A DNA stretch of 64,000 nt from JANXQG01 sp963804375 (GCA_963804375.1 CAWDQE010000024.1:1-64000), one strand, 5' to 3'; shown: positions 8,099 through 16,625, counted from the first letter of the stretch. Notes: a model not told the origin generated them from the sequence alone. Numbers and translations: made by a program.

Positions 8099-9451
8099 AT
8101 GATGATTCACGTTGACGGCTTCCATCGAGCTTTTAGGGATGCTACGCATTGCCTTGTTTCCATCCGCGAATTGAGGCATCTCTTTGAGCCGTCGTACCTC
8201 TCCGACGATGAAATGGACCCGTCGCAACGGCACAAGTGGCTGGCCCATTTCGTAGAGGCGCTCGTTCTGTCTCACGGTCATGCCAAGGAGAGTTGGGGAT
8301 TGCTCCGCAAGGAGTTCGCCGAGGCAGCGAACTCGGAGATCGTGCTGTGCGGCATCAAGGCGGAGAGCCTGCACGCCGCAGTGGTAGCGCTAGGGACTAG
8401 GATGCTGGGTTACGTCCATGAGTTCTGGGACCGAAACGCGAACATCCCAGTGCTCTTGCCGGAGACCATGTATGGGCTGGCGAGTGCGTTCCGACCGGTC
8501 GACCCCGATGAGCTTTGGCAGCACTCTCGGCTTGAGCAGGAATACCTCAAGGCAAGAACGGGCAGGCCAAGAGGTCGCGGACCGCGAACTCGTAGGGAAT
8601 TTGCGGCTGATCTTCTCAGCGAGTTGCGTCCTTTCCGGGTCGAGTCCTTGCCCAGCGCGCCGGTGGAACCGATGGATTACTCCTCGTCCGATCAGCCACC
8701 ACCCGTGTACTTTGACCGTAAGCCGAAATCACTCGATGAAGAATGGTTGTGGCGAGTCTTCAAGCCATTTCGCTCATGCAGAGTAGACCGGGCTGTAGGT
8801 GAACGGTTCAATGCGGCCGCGGTCCGTGCGCAAGAAACGAGGCGAGCATTGGACGCCGTGAGCGAACGTCCCAGTTCACTCGTCCCACCGGAACGCCTGG
8901 CTAGCGCTGCGGCAGCCCATCAGGCTGCCGTGCGGGAACTGTTCGAGTCACTCTTGGAAACCGTGCTTGCCGCTGAAACCAAAGAAATGGAAGTGCCACT
9001 TGCCACAGTGGACCCTGGCGGAGAACATTCAGGCATCTATTATGGTCCTAATCCCACTTCTTGGTCCGAGGAACATGGCGGCGGCCCTGGGCGTATCGGT
9101 TTCCCCTTGGGGACCGGCTGGAGTTGGGGCAAGAATCTACTACCGGAAGCTCCCGAAGATGATTTACGGCAAGCCCACCACAACGTCCTCCAGCTCGCGG
9201 TAAGTCTTCCCCGGTCCGACTTAGTAGAGGGATTCTATCTGTCCAGTTGGGACACCGACAAGTCTGAAATGCATGACCCAGCGAGAATCGCTCGCTTGAT
9301 CGAGAACCTCGGATATGCGTACTGGCGTGCAAAATATCGCATGGCGGTGGTCGGCTCGGAGTTTGCGAATTCGGCAACCACCCCGGCTTTACTTTGTCCG
9401 TCTTGTCCAGAAGCTGTGGCCGACAGCGCCACTCGGCGGTGGTCCGCGTAG
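8099..9451 (+). CDS. Hypothetical protein, 450 aa (C-terminus possibly frameshifted)
   Basis: Begins with two ATGs (MMIHVDGFHRAF) and has globular composition up to about residue 425, with a basic linker (GRPRGRGPRTRREFAADLL) near residue 165 and a WSWGKNL segment near 345. The last ~25 residues look unlike protein, while the next frame from about 9390 to 9693 is protein-like (DGDEIDDNNYYSVVEAFRW). A one-base frameshift near 9390 with a true end at 9693 is therefore possible. It lies 140 bp after the paralogue pair on the same strand. Family unknown. Confidence 0.6.
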   Translation: MMIHVDGFHRAFRDATHCLVSIRELRHLFEPSYLSDDEMDPSQRHKWLAHFVEALVLSHGHAKESWGLLRKEFAEAANSEIVLCGIKAESLHAAVVALGTRMLGYVHEFWDRNANIPVLLPETMYGLASAFRPVDPDELWQHSRLEQEYLKARTGRPRGRGPRTRREFAADLLSELRPFRVESLPSAPVEPMDYSSSDQPPPVYFDRKPKSLDEEWLWRVFKPFRSCRVDRAVGERFNAAAVRAQETRRALDAVSERPSSLVPPERLASAAAAHQAAVRELFESLLETVLAAETKEMEVPLATVDPGGEHSGIYYGPNPTSWSEEHGGGPGRIGFPLGTGWSWGKNLLPEAPEDDLRQAHHNVLQLAVSLPRSDLVEGFYLSSWDTDKSEMHDPARIARLIENLGYAYWRAKYRMAVVGSEFANSATTPALLCPSCPEAVADSATRRWSA

Positions 9452-9905
9452 CCGAGCTTCTGCTGCGTCGCATACAAACGACAATCGCGACTTCGACGGA
9501 TGGCGATGAAATCGACGACAACAATTACTACTCGGTCGTAGAAGCATTCCGGTGGAACGCGTTACGAGAATTTGCCGAGTCCCCGTATGGCGGCCGCTGC
9601 GAATACAATGGGCTGATCGTCGAGTACAAGAACGCTGCCAAGCGGCGGGCTGACAAATCTGATGCTGGGAACAGACCATCAACCACGCCTTAAGCGGTAC
9701 TTTGGCCACTGCCCAGGTTCGCTCCTCCCCTGTCCGTCCGACCCGTCGTCGCCCCGGCGATCCTGTCCCGTTCTACGAAGTCAGCCGGTCAGCACTTCCG
9801 CCCGCTGACGATCAGGGTGCAGGCCGCGCATCAGGATCGGCAGGCGGCAACCCAGTCACTTGGAAACCCTTCCACAGTTGGAGAGGGACGAAAAGGTTGC
9901 TGCAC

Positions 9906-10245
9906 TCAACAACAGCCTACTACCCTTGCCTCCCCGAGAATTCGCGCCAACTCGGCGTCGTAGTTGAGTCGGTCGGCAGAAGGCGGGTTTTCGATCCGGC
10001 CTTGGGAATCGGCGCAGCGAGGTAGCTGTCGCATGACTACGACCGACTGCTCCCCAAAGACCTTGCCCCTAATAATTAGTACGAACCTGATCTTCATCGA
10101 GTTTCGCCCATTGGCCAGTCGGGACACCGGAAACTCGCCGGGAACCAACTGACCGGAGGTTCGATCCGCGACGAGCTTGCCTCCGGCCTCCCCAATCGGC
10201 TCGCCATCAACGCACCCAGCCAGGGTCACAGGGTAGCGAATGCGC
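9906..10245 (-). pseudogene. Displaced C-terminal part of the TPR/beta-sandwich protein
   Basis: After the frame of the upstream gene breaks near 10240, another minus-strand frame continues with RYPVTLAGCVDGEPIGEAGG and then IRFVLIIRGKVFGEQSVVV. The latter block matches the end of the preceding repeat in the same protein (FRVFLETRLLARIPFVIT). This makes it the second half of a third beta-sandwich repeat, cut off by one frameshift. It could be a sequencing error. Confidence 0.6.
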
Positions 10246-11565
10246 CGTGACGGAAAGCAAGTGCTGAGTGTTATCACTGGAATAAGGGACTGGAATGTCG
10301 AGAACGTCGACGAGTTCACGAATTCGCTGGATCTGCCCCGAAGCCGTCTTGCCTCCGATATCGAAACGCTCGACCTTGATGCTGTCCAACGCATGTTCGA
10401 ACGTGGTAATCACAAACGGGATCCGAGCCAACAGCCGAGTTTCAAGGAACACGCGAAATTCCCATGATCCGGTCCTCTTGGAAATCGGATCGTTGGCGAT
10501 TGGCCGACTAACGGAGCAAAATTCCATTTTTCCGTCAGAAGTTAACTCCAGCGGCAAGGACTGGCTTTCCACTTCGTCGTCGTCGACGTTGACCAAGTCC
10601 AGACGTAGCTTCATGCCGACGAACTTCGCGGGATGGTATTGTCGGCAACGGATAATGGCACACGGGACTACCCCCTCGACATCCGGAAAAATAACATTAT
10701 CAGGCGCGGTCGAGTTGCCGCAGATAGCGATCAACCGGACGTCTACAGCCTCCAAATCAGCGATCAAGTCGCTTTGGCCGACGACAATGAGTTCAATCTC
10801 GCCGAGAGTCTTGTGGGTCCGCTCGATTATCAGTCGGACTTTCCAGGTTCCCGGGCTTTTCAACACCTCTGTGAGATCCTCGATTGTAAACGAGATGCTC
10901 GCCACTTTGGCTGGGACCGGTTCAACGGTTTTCGGCAGCGTCTGCCGGACTTCCCCGTCAGACCGGAGTAGCTGAAGGTTGAGCTGCAGCGGATACACAT
11001 CCTGCCCGCCGGGAAGTAAGAGGTCAGCCTTGATAACGACGTTCTCGGTGTCGGGGTAAACCTTTCCATCGGCCTGATGGTCACCGCCGCGGCACTGGAC
11101 ACTATGGCTGAGATCCGTTTGTCGGACCATCCGGACACGCATCGCGCGACGTATTCGAAGCCAAACCGAAACGATAAATCTGGCAAGACGGACCATCAAG
11201 AAGGCCCCCAACGGCCCGAAGAAGATTGCTGCGGCATAGGGCAGCATTTTCTGTAGCAGCACGCGCACATGGACACGGGTGTAGTTCATTTTGATACCTT
11301 TGGCCTCATTCGATAATTCCATGGACTTTTGGTACGCGGCAAGGGCCTCCTCAAGACTGCCGGCCCGCTCCATTGCCACGCCGAGATTGTTCCACCCGGC
11401 TGGCGTCGGCTCGTCGGCGTTTGCGCGGCCGTACATCTCCACGCTTCGCTTCAAGTCGCCCGTAGAGAGGGCTTGGGCAGCCTCGTCCAGCGGATGTTCG
11501 GTTGCACCGCCCGGCCGAGTCCCAAGTATGGTGGCGATGGTCAGGATTGCTGTCATTGTTCTCAT
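10207..11565 (-). CDS. TPR and beta-sandwich membrane protein (operon gene 7)
   Basis: Starts at MRTMTAILTIATILG, a signal-like N-terminus, 14 bp after the E1-like gene stops. Residues ~26-95 form two TPR-like helical hairpins (AGWNNLGVAMERAGSLEEAL). A membrane segment at about 108-135 (LPYAAAIFFGPLGAFLMV) follows. Beyond it are at least two ~120-residue beta-sandwich-like repeats, each ending with a G-[ST]-W-[KE]-x-R strand followed by a short E/R strand pair. A third repeat is interrupted by a frameshift near 10240. Topology puts the beta domains on the side opposite the TPRs. In the operon it may be the membrane scaffold or substrate adaptor of the conjugation enzymes; that is inference. 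Confidence 0.7.
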   Translation of the reverse strand: MRTMTAILTIATILGTRPGGATEHPLDEAAQALSTGDLKRSVEMYGRANADEPTPAGWNNLGVAMERAGSLEEALAAYQKSMELSNEAKGIKMNYTRVHVRVLLQKMLPYAAAIFFGPLGAFLMVRLARFIVSVWLRIRRAMRVRMVRQTDLSHSVQCRGGDHQADGKVYPDTENVVIKADLLLPGGQDVYPLQLNLQLLRSDGEVRQTLPKTVEPVPAKVASISFTIEDLTEVLKSPGTWKVRLIIERTHKTLGEIELIVVGQSDLIADLEAVDVRLIAICGNSTAPDNVIFPDVEGVVPCAIIRCRQYHPAKFVGMKLRLDLVNVDDDEVESQSLPLELTSDGKMEFCSVSRPIANDPISKRTGSWEFRVFLETRLLARIPFVITTFEHALDSIKVERFDIGGKTASGQIQRIRELVDVLDIPVPYSSDNTQHLLSVTAHSLPCDPGWVR

Positions 11566-11579
11566 GGTAATTCCCGGTG

Positions 11580-12467
11580 TCAGTTCGTGCGGCATACGCT
11601 GTTTCGCAGGATCTCGTTGGCAGCGGCGTCGACTTCGCCGTCGGACATGCCGGTTCGTCCGCAGACCAGGCAGTCGGGGTCTCTCGGGATATTGTAAATC
11701 TCGCTCGCCAGCATTCTTGCGAACAAGCCTTCCACCGGCCTGTTGCCGAAGAGAATATAGTTTCCTGGGAAGTCCTGGGCCGGGTCGTGTTTGGCAAGCA
11801 TGGTCAATAAGCCGACGCGGGCCTGAATGATGCTTATCTGCGCGATGTCCATATTCAACGCGCTGCCCGCTGTCTGCTCCGATTCGGGAGTCGTGTAGTT
11901 GAACGTCTGGTGCCTATCGGGCTTCCATGAACGGTTGAGGTGAGACGCAATGCACCCATAGCATGCACTTTCGCGCAGCACACGGCCAACTTCTCCCCCG
12001 CAGCCACCGTCAAAGACACCCGCGAAGATCAACGGAACACCGGCTCTTAGTGCGGCTTCGTTGACCGCGTACTTGCTGGCTTCGTTGTCGACACACGAGT
12101 AAACTTGCGTGGACTGGGCAACTACTTCAACAAGGCGGTCGCGGTCCTTGGTGACGTCCAGGGCCATTGCTTCGACTTCGCATTCGGGGAAGATATTGAG
12201 GATATGGTCGCGGAGTGCCTCGACTTTGAGCCTGCCCCGGTCTTTGTAGCCAAGAAGGTGTCGGCAGATATTGATTTCCTCTAGCGTCTCCCCCGGCCGA
12301 TCAACCAGAATAATCCGTCCGACGCCGAATCGCGCGGCCTCTTCGGCTGCGCGGGCACCGCCGGAACCCACGCCCATAAACGAGAACGTCTCGTTCCTAG
12401 CCATGTCGGGATTCACGATGGACTTCACTCTCTTGAACAGCTCAGCTTTGTCCATGATTTCGCTCAT
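11580..12467 (-). CDS. ThiF/MoeB-type E1-like adenylating enzyme (operon gene 6)
   Basis: A 295-residue E1/ThiF-fold protein. It has the ATP-binding GVGSGG loop (residues 32-37), the strand-end Asp56 (IILVD), the N66/R69 adenylation residues in EEINICRHLLG, Lys81 and the CVDN loop (Asp127). Two CxxC pairs (C169/C172 and C266/C269) form the usual structural zinc site. Such enzymes adenylate the C-terminal glycine of ubiquitin-like proteins. At the place where ThiF-like E1s carry a crossover-loop Cys, this protein reads PESEQTAGSA, with no Cys. I start at ATG 12467, 35 bp after the E2-like stop. ATG 12530, overlapping it, has AGGAG only 1 nt away and is less likely. The E2-like neighbour fixes the role as protein conjugation rather than thiamine or molybdopterin synthesis. 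Confidence 0.88.
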   Translation of the reverse strand: MSEIMDKAELFKRVKSIVNPDMARNETFSFMGVGSGGARAAEEAARFGVGRIILVDRPGETLEEINICRHLLGYKDRGRLKVEALRDHILNIFPECEVEAMALDVTKDRDRLVEVVAQSTQVYSCVDNEASKYAVNEAALRAGVPLIFAGVFDGGCGGEVGRVLRESACYGCIASHLNRSWKPDRHQTFNYTTPESEQTAGSALNMDIAQISIIQARVGLLTMLAKHDPAQDFPGNYILFGNRPVEGLFARMLASEIYNIPRDPDCLVCGRTGMSDGEVDAAANEILRNSVCRTN

Positions 12468-12502
12468 CTGAACATCGGTTGATAATTTTACTTCCGATTG
12501 CG

Positions 12503-12910
12503 TCACTCCCGGGCGTCTGGCACCGGCCATTCTCCTGTTGTCAACCAAACCAAGAAAGCGAGGAACCAGCGTTGAGCAACGCCAAGGCACATCGCCGCGG
12601 TGTCCTTCGCTGGGCACCAGATGTTTCGGTTGCGCGCGCTTTCTCGTGGGTCATACCAGCACATCCGAACGCCGCCTAGCAGATGCGGTGTCCCTGCGGG
12701 CATCGAAATCTGAATGACAATTTGCGGAGGACTGGCAGGATAATCTTTCGGATAGGCAATTCGGATGGGCAGGCGATTGCCGCCCTCGGCTTGAAGTTCG
12801 ACTTCCCACCAAAGTTGCTGGCCAGACTCATCCCGGCACAACTCGGGTCGGAGCGCGGCCCAGCGTTCAAGCATCGCGCGGTATTCCAGGACAAGCCGCA
12901 TTTTGTCCAT
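12503..12910 (-). CDS. E2/UBC-like ubiquitin-conjugating fold protein (operon gene 5)
   Basis: 135 residues with the layout of bacterial E2-like proteins: a first helix (MRLVLEYRAMLERWAAL), a beta meander, the YPKDYPASPPQIVI proline loop, and HLLGGVRMCWYDP, which matches the (G-x)-L-C-x-Y active-site block. Cys84 is the predicted catalytic residue. The tail (AQRWFLAFLVWLTTGEWP) matches the WLxxYExWxxTGxW helix typical of prokaryotic E2 families. It lies directly between the JAMM/68-residue genes and the E1-like gene, all on one strand. Expected role: accept the activated modifier from the E1 as a thioester and pass it on. Confidence 0.85.
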   Translation of the reverse strand: MDKMRLVLEYRAMLERWAALRPELCRDESGQQLWWEVELQAEGGNRLPIRIAYPKDYPASPPQIVIQISMPAGTPHLLGGVRMCWYDPRESARNRNIWCPAKDTAAMCLGVAQRWFLAFLVWLTTGEWPVPDARE

Positions 12911-12934
12911 GATCTCGTTCCCACTGCCGTGGTA

Positions 12935-13141
12935 CTAGTAGTGCGTGTCGAATCTCGCGACAACATTTCGCCGGTCATCCGGCAACGGCTTGACCCCCGG
13001 CGTCGTCGCCGTGTTCACGGGTGCCGTGCCCTGGATCGCGCCGGTCGGACTTAGCGCCAACCCTTTGTCATCGGGTCGAGATTGAAGGATTGCGCGGATT
13101 TCCTCGGCGCGCTCCTTGCTTAAGGGGTAAAAATTGCCCAC
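12935..13141 (-). CDS. Small operon protein, 68 aa (operon gene 4)
   Basis: A GTG-started gene preceded by TGAGGAGTTGACACC, a strong AGGAG site with 8-nt spacing. It overlaps the JAMM gene by 22 bp, so translation is probably coupled. The N-terminus (FYPLSKERAEEIRAILQS) looks like one helix, and the rest is rich in Pro, Thr and Gly and probably flexible, ending in FDTHY. It is not an obvious beta-grasp ubiquitin-like fold and does not end in Gly-Gly. It could be an adaptor, a substrate or a very atypical modifier. Its position between the JAMM and E2 genes argues that it belongs to the system. Confidence 0.7.
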   Translation of the reverse strand: MGNFYPLSKERAEEIRAILQSRPDDKGLALSPTGAIQGTAPVNTATTPGVKPLPDDRRNVVARFDTHY

Positions 13142-14694
13142 GGTGTCAACTCCTCAATGCCCGAAAAAGACTTGTCGCCAGCAAGCGCGGGCCGCCCGCT
13201 CGCCGCCGCTTGAGTGGAATCCCGACCGGCACCAGCAAGTCGGGCCGCCATTTCCCTTTCCAATTCAAGAACGATTGCCGTAAACCAGACATGCCGGTTC
13301 CATCCGCCGTCGACGAACTCGGACCGGTACTGAGTCAACTCGGAATCCGCCTCGACATAGACATCCGGACAACAGTTGGGATCGCTCGTGAAGGCGAGCA
13401 CGGTCTTGAATCCCTGCGATTTGTGGCACATCACGATGCACGGGCGAGGCTGTTGACCATCGAGAGTTAAGTCGGTGACCATCACGCGATAAGCGGCAAG
13501 GCGCCGCAAGTTCTCGAAATCAAGTCGCGTTCGGACGGGCGCTGCCTCGGCGAAGAGCCGAAGCTGTGGTGCGACCCGAAGCGGCTCGCCCTTGATGATC
13601 TCCGGCTCAAACTGCCGGTATCTGTAGCCGCCACCCTTGCCAAGATAGTAGAAGGTGAACTTCAGCCCGCCACGGTACAAGCCGGGCGATCTCTGGCCCC
13701 GCGAAGAGTTGGAGGCTGTCGCGATCGCAAAGACCATTTCCTGCGTCCAACTCTCGCGGACATTGTTGACGTCGGTCGAGAAATCGCCAGCCGAGCAGGT
13801 ATCCAAGCAGCCGGGGTGCAAATGGGCATCCCCGATATGCATGACCTCGGGGTCAACGAGTTGGAGGAGTTCCAATTCCCGCTGCTGGTAGTCGCGGTCT
13901 GCCTTGTGGTGGCCGGCGGACCTCGCCGCGTCCGGACCTTCGTCGATAATGCCGTTAACGAGAACAATCCGCGCGGGCCCCTTGCCGTTAATCTTCCCGA
14001 CAAGGGCGAATCCCGTCTCGACAGTGCCGCGCCGCTGCCGGGAGGCGTTGATTTCCGCGGCCAGCCGATCGAGGACGCCGGACAGAACCTGTATCCGCGG
14101 GACCTCGCCGCAAGAGAGCGCCGTCGTGCTCTGCTGAGTATGCACACGGGATTTCGCCGCTTGGATTCGTGCTCTCGTTTGGCTGGCCGCAGAACTTTCG
14201 GCATCTGAAAATCGCACGATCGCAACTCCGCTGCCCGCAGTTGCCAGGTGCTCCACCCTAAACCAGAGATAGGATATCCCCAATGCGCATAGGATTAAAG
14301 GGACTACTAGGCCGGCGATCGCGCCATGTCCCCAACTCACGACCCGACGTAGAAGAGCCTCCTGGTTAGAAATCCTTGAATCCAACTCGACCAGCGAGTC
14401 CGTGATCGCCGCAATGTAAGGGTCAACAGCCTGCACGGAAACCGTGGCCTTCTTTTGCGAAACGGAAGGTCGACTGGTTGAATCGCTTTGCAAATCGTCT
14501 TTGTACGACGATGGCACCCTTTGGGGGAGCCGTTCTTGGCCGTGGGCCGGGACGTCTTGCTGCTGACGGCAATCGGAGTTGGCCGTCGTAGCCGTAGTGT
14601 TGGCGCAGAGGCCGTGGGGCATGACGACCACCACGCCGTCCAGCACGGCCAAAAACAAGACCGTAAACAGGATTCTCTTGACGTTGGTATTCAC
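13120..14694 (-). CDS. Membrane-anchored JAMM/MPN isopeptidase (operon gene 3)
   Basis: 524 residues starting at GTG 14694, 19 bp after the previous gene. Order: N-terminal hydrophobic segment (8-25), a Thr/Gln-rich linker, a helical stretch (90-118), a second membrane helix (~126-146), then a JAMM domain. The metal and catalytic residues of the JAMM motif are all present: Glu226 (VETGFALVG), then His291-x-His293, seven residues, Ser301-x-x-Asp304 (HLHPGCLDTCSAGD). The C-terminal ~200 residues include a CIVMCHKSQGF block of unknown function. JAMM enzymes remove or mature ubiquitin-like modifiers. Together with E1- and E2-like neighbours this is very probably the deconjugating or processing enzyme, and it is tethered to the membrane. 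Confidence 0.85.
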   Translation of the reverse strand: MNTNVKRILFTVLFLAVLDGVVVVMPHGLCANTTATTANSDCRQQQDVPAHGQERLPQRVPSSYKDDLQSDSTSRPSVSQKKATVSVQAVDPYIAAITDSLVELDSRISNQEALLRRVVSWGHGAIAGLVVPLILCALGISYLWFRVEHLATAGSGVAIVRFSDAESSAASQTRARIQAAKSRVHTQQSTTALSCGEVPRIQVLSGVLDRLAAEINASRQRRGTVETGFALVGKINGKGPARIVLVNGIIDEGPDAARSAGHHKADRDYQQRELELLQLVDPEVMHIGDAHLHPGCLDTCSAGDFSTDVNNVRESWTQEMVFAIATASNSSRGQRSPGLYRGGLKFTFYYLGKGGGYRYRQFEPEIIKGEPLRVAPQLRLFAEAAPVRTRLDFENLRRLAAYRVMVTDLTLDGQQPRPCIVMCHKSQGFKTVLAFTSDPNCCPDVYVEADSELTQYRSEFVDGGWNRHVWFTAIVLELEREMAARLAGAGRDSTQAAASGRPALAGDKSFSGIEELTPWAIFTP

Positions 14695-14713
14695 GAGTTG
14701 GTTCTTTTTCCTT

Positions 14714-15319
14714 TCAGTTGGTCGATTCCGTAGCCTCGCGCACGATCTGGTTGAAACGATCGACCGACCTCTCGGTTTCGTCTTGGCTGGGAAGCCGTTC
14801 GGTTGGCCGCGTAAGTGTGTTTAGTTCAATCAGGCTGACGCCATTCTTCAGGGCGACCAACCGAGACTGCAGGTGGTCGACATCCGCTTGACTCCGTTTG
14901 AGTTTGGCCTCGATCATGGTGCCCCGCCTATCCTCGGCATCCACAGACCACACCAAAGCTTGAACTACCGGATCCCGTTCCGTATTGGGTTTCGCCTCAG
15001 ATTGTGCAACCGGTTTCGCGTCGTCGAAAGGGTCAACGGAATGGCCGAGTCGCTCCCGAAGTTCATTCAATAGCGCGCGGCGTTTCTGCCGGGAGTCGCT
15101 CTTTGCCCCCCGAAGTGTTTCAATTTCTGCCCGAGTAGCTTCGACTTTCTGTTCAAGCTGGGCCATCTGCACTTCACGAATCGTGAGAGCACGGGGGAGC
15201 ACGACTTCGGGAAGAATGCTGGCCCAAACCGGCGACAGCCAACCCCATTTGTCCGCCAATGCCACCAGCCAAAGCAGGCCAGCAAAAAGGCAGACTGTTT
15301 TCACCACTGCGCGAATCAT
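14714..15319 (-). CDS. Single-pass membrane coiled-coil protein (operon gene 2)
   Basis: 201 residues. A strong GGAGG site lies 7 nt before the ATG. An N-terminal membrane helix (VVKTVCLFAGLLWLVALA) is followed by two long heptad-rich coiled coils (about 45-90 and 125-160), separated by an acidic linker. There is no enzymatic motif. It resembles, in outline, the next upstream protein. It is probably a structural membrane component of the operon. Confidence 0.75.
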   Translation of the reverse strand: MIRAVVKTVCLFAGLLWLVALADKWGWLSPVWASILPEVVLPRALTIREVQMAQLEQKVEATRAEIETLRGAKSDSRQKRRALLNELRERLGHSVDPFDDAKPVAQSEAKPNTERDPVVQALVWSVDAEDRRGTMIEAKLKRSQADVDHLQSRLVALKNGVSLIELNTLTRPTERLPSQDETERSVDRFNQIVREATESTN

Positions 15320-15379
15320 GCCGAAACCTCCGTGGCGGGTGGCGGGCTCGGACCCGCCACCCGTCGTGAAAGCCCTCGA

Positions 15380-16252
15380 TCAACCCCCGGTGACCTTAAT
15401 CGCCTCGGTTGCCGACCGTGGCGCTGCCGGCGCGGGTGGGGTTGGCTTGGCCGTGGTGTCGTTCGTCAGCACCCGTTCGATCTCGGTCGCAGCCTCTTGC
15501 GTAACTATTGCAGCCGAGTAGTCGATCCTGAACTGGGGGTTTGCACCCTTCAGGCGAACAGCCGCTTGCTTCTCCTTCTGGGCCACGCGTTCCTCGAAGT
15601 TTCGCAATGCCTTCTTTAACTCACCGTCCGCCATGAGTCGGTCGCCCGTAACAACGCTGGTCACCTTCGCGAGTTCCAGCCGGGCCTCGGCATTTTCGTT
15701 GCGAGCCTCAAGACGGGCCATCCCGTTCTTCAGATCGACGATCCCCTTTCGCGCCTCATTCAGGCTGGTGTAGCCCTGCCTGATTGCGCCATCCAGGTCG
15801 GCGAGCAGTGTCTCATCCGCCGCACTACCCTCCTGCATTCGCTTCACGGACTCGACGCGGTCCAGGGCGTCGGCGTTCACTTCCGCGTAGGTAAAGCTGG
15901 CACGACCGATTTGATATGAGGGCTTCTTCTCGTCAAGCAAGGTCTTTACCTGCTTGAGAACGGCGACCTCCGAACGAAGCCGCTTCTTGCCCTCGTCGAC
16001 CGCCTGGGCCATCGAACGTCGCCGCGTTTCGAGGTCGCAAACCTTCTCCTCCCGGGCAAGAATTGCGTCACTCTCCGTTTGGATCAACGCCGCAATTCGG
16101 GCGCTTTCTAACTTGAGCGGCGTATTGACATCAGCCTCATGGTTAAGCACTGACCGGGTCCCCTCGATGTACGACCAAGTCTTCTCAAAACCAAAGACCA
16201 ACAGCGCGAGGGCCAAAATGGCACTCGCCGCAATCGAACATTTCTTGAACAT
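15380..16252 (-). CDS. Membrane coiled-coil protein ending in Gly-Gly (operon gene 1)
   Basis: 290 residues from ATG 16252, chosen because AGGAG lies 7 nt upstream, whereas the ATG at 16258 sits against it. A membrane helix (AASAILALALLVFGF) is followed by ~200 residues of coiled coil with a short SFTYAEV segment in the middle, then a Pro/Ala-rich tail ending AIKVTGG. The helix-coil-FTY-coil pattern is familiar from planctomycete proteins of unknown function. The exposed di-glycine end is the C-terminal signature of E1 substrates and is striking next to E1, E2 and JAMM genes, but the protein lacks a ubiquitin fold. First gene of the operon; no clear promoter was found upstream. Confidence 0.75.
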   Translation of the reverse strand: MFKKCSIAASAILALALLVFGFEKTWSYIEGTRSVLNHEADVNTPLKLESARIAALIQTESDAILAREEKVCDLETRRRSMAQAVDEGKKRLRSEVAVLKQVKTLLDEKKPSYQIGRASFTYAEVNADALDRVESVKRMQEGSAADETLLADLDGAIRQGYTSLNEARKGIVDLKNGMARLEARNENAEARLELAKVTSVVTGDRLMADGELKKALRNFEERVAQKEKQAAVRLKGANPQFRIDYSAAIVTQEAATEIERVLTNDTTAKPTPPAPAAPRSATEAIKVTGG

Positions 16253-16384
16253 AACCATTCTCCTGAACTAACGACTATGAACTGGGAACCCACCGCGGGT
16301 GCCCTAACTGCCCTATTAATTGCCAGTCAATCTCCCGGAATTGCTTTGTTGCTTTTTTCAGCTTAAACTACTATTCAACCTTTG

Positions 16385-16625
16385 GGTGATGAACGCTGAC
16401 AAGGCTGGGATCGCCTGGCTAGCCGAGGTTCTCGTTGCTTGCTCACAGCTTACACGACTACTGAAGGTTTGGTTGATGAACGCTGACAAGCTTGGGATCG
16501 TCTGGCTAGCCGAGGTTCTCGGTGCTTGCCCACAGCTTTTACACGACTACTGAAAGTGTGGGTAACGAACGCTGACGAGGCTTGGCTTGGCCGACTAGCC
16601 GAGGTTCTCGGTGCTTGCTCAGCAT
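16385..16625. repeat. Three ~87-bp tandem repeats upstream of the conjugation operon
   Basis: GAACGCTGAC recurs at about 16391, 16478 and 16567, followed each time by GGCTAGCCGAGGTTCTC or a close variant (third copy GACTAGCC) and GCTTGC-CA-AGC. The period is 87-89 bp over three copies. The rest of 16259-17356 holds no gene that I can support. The array lies between the divergent conjugation operon and ABC transporter genes. Confidence 0.85.
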
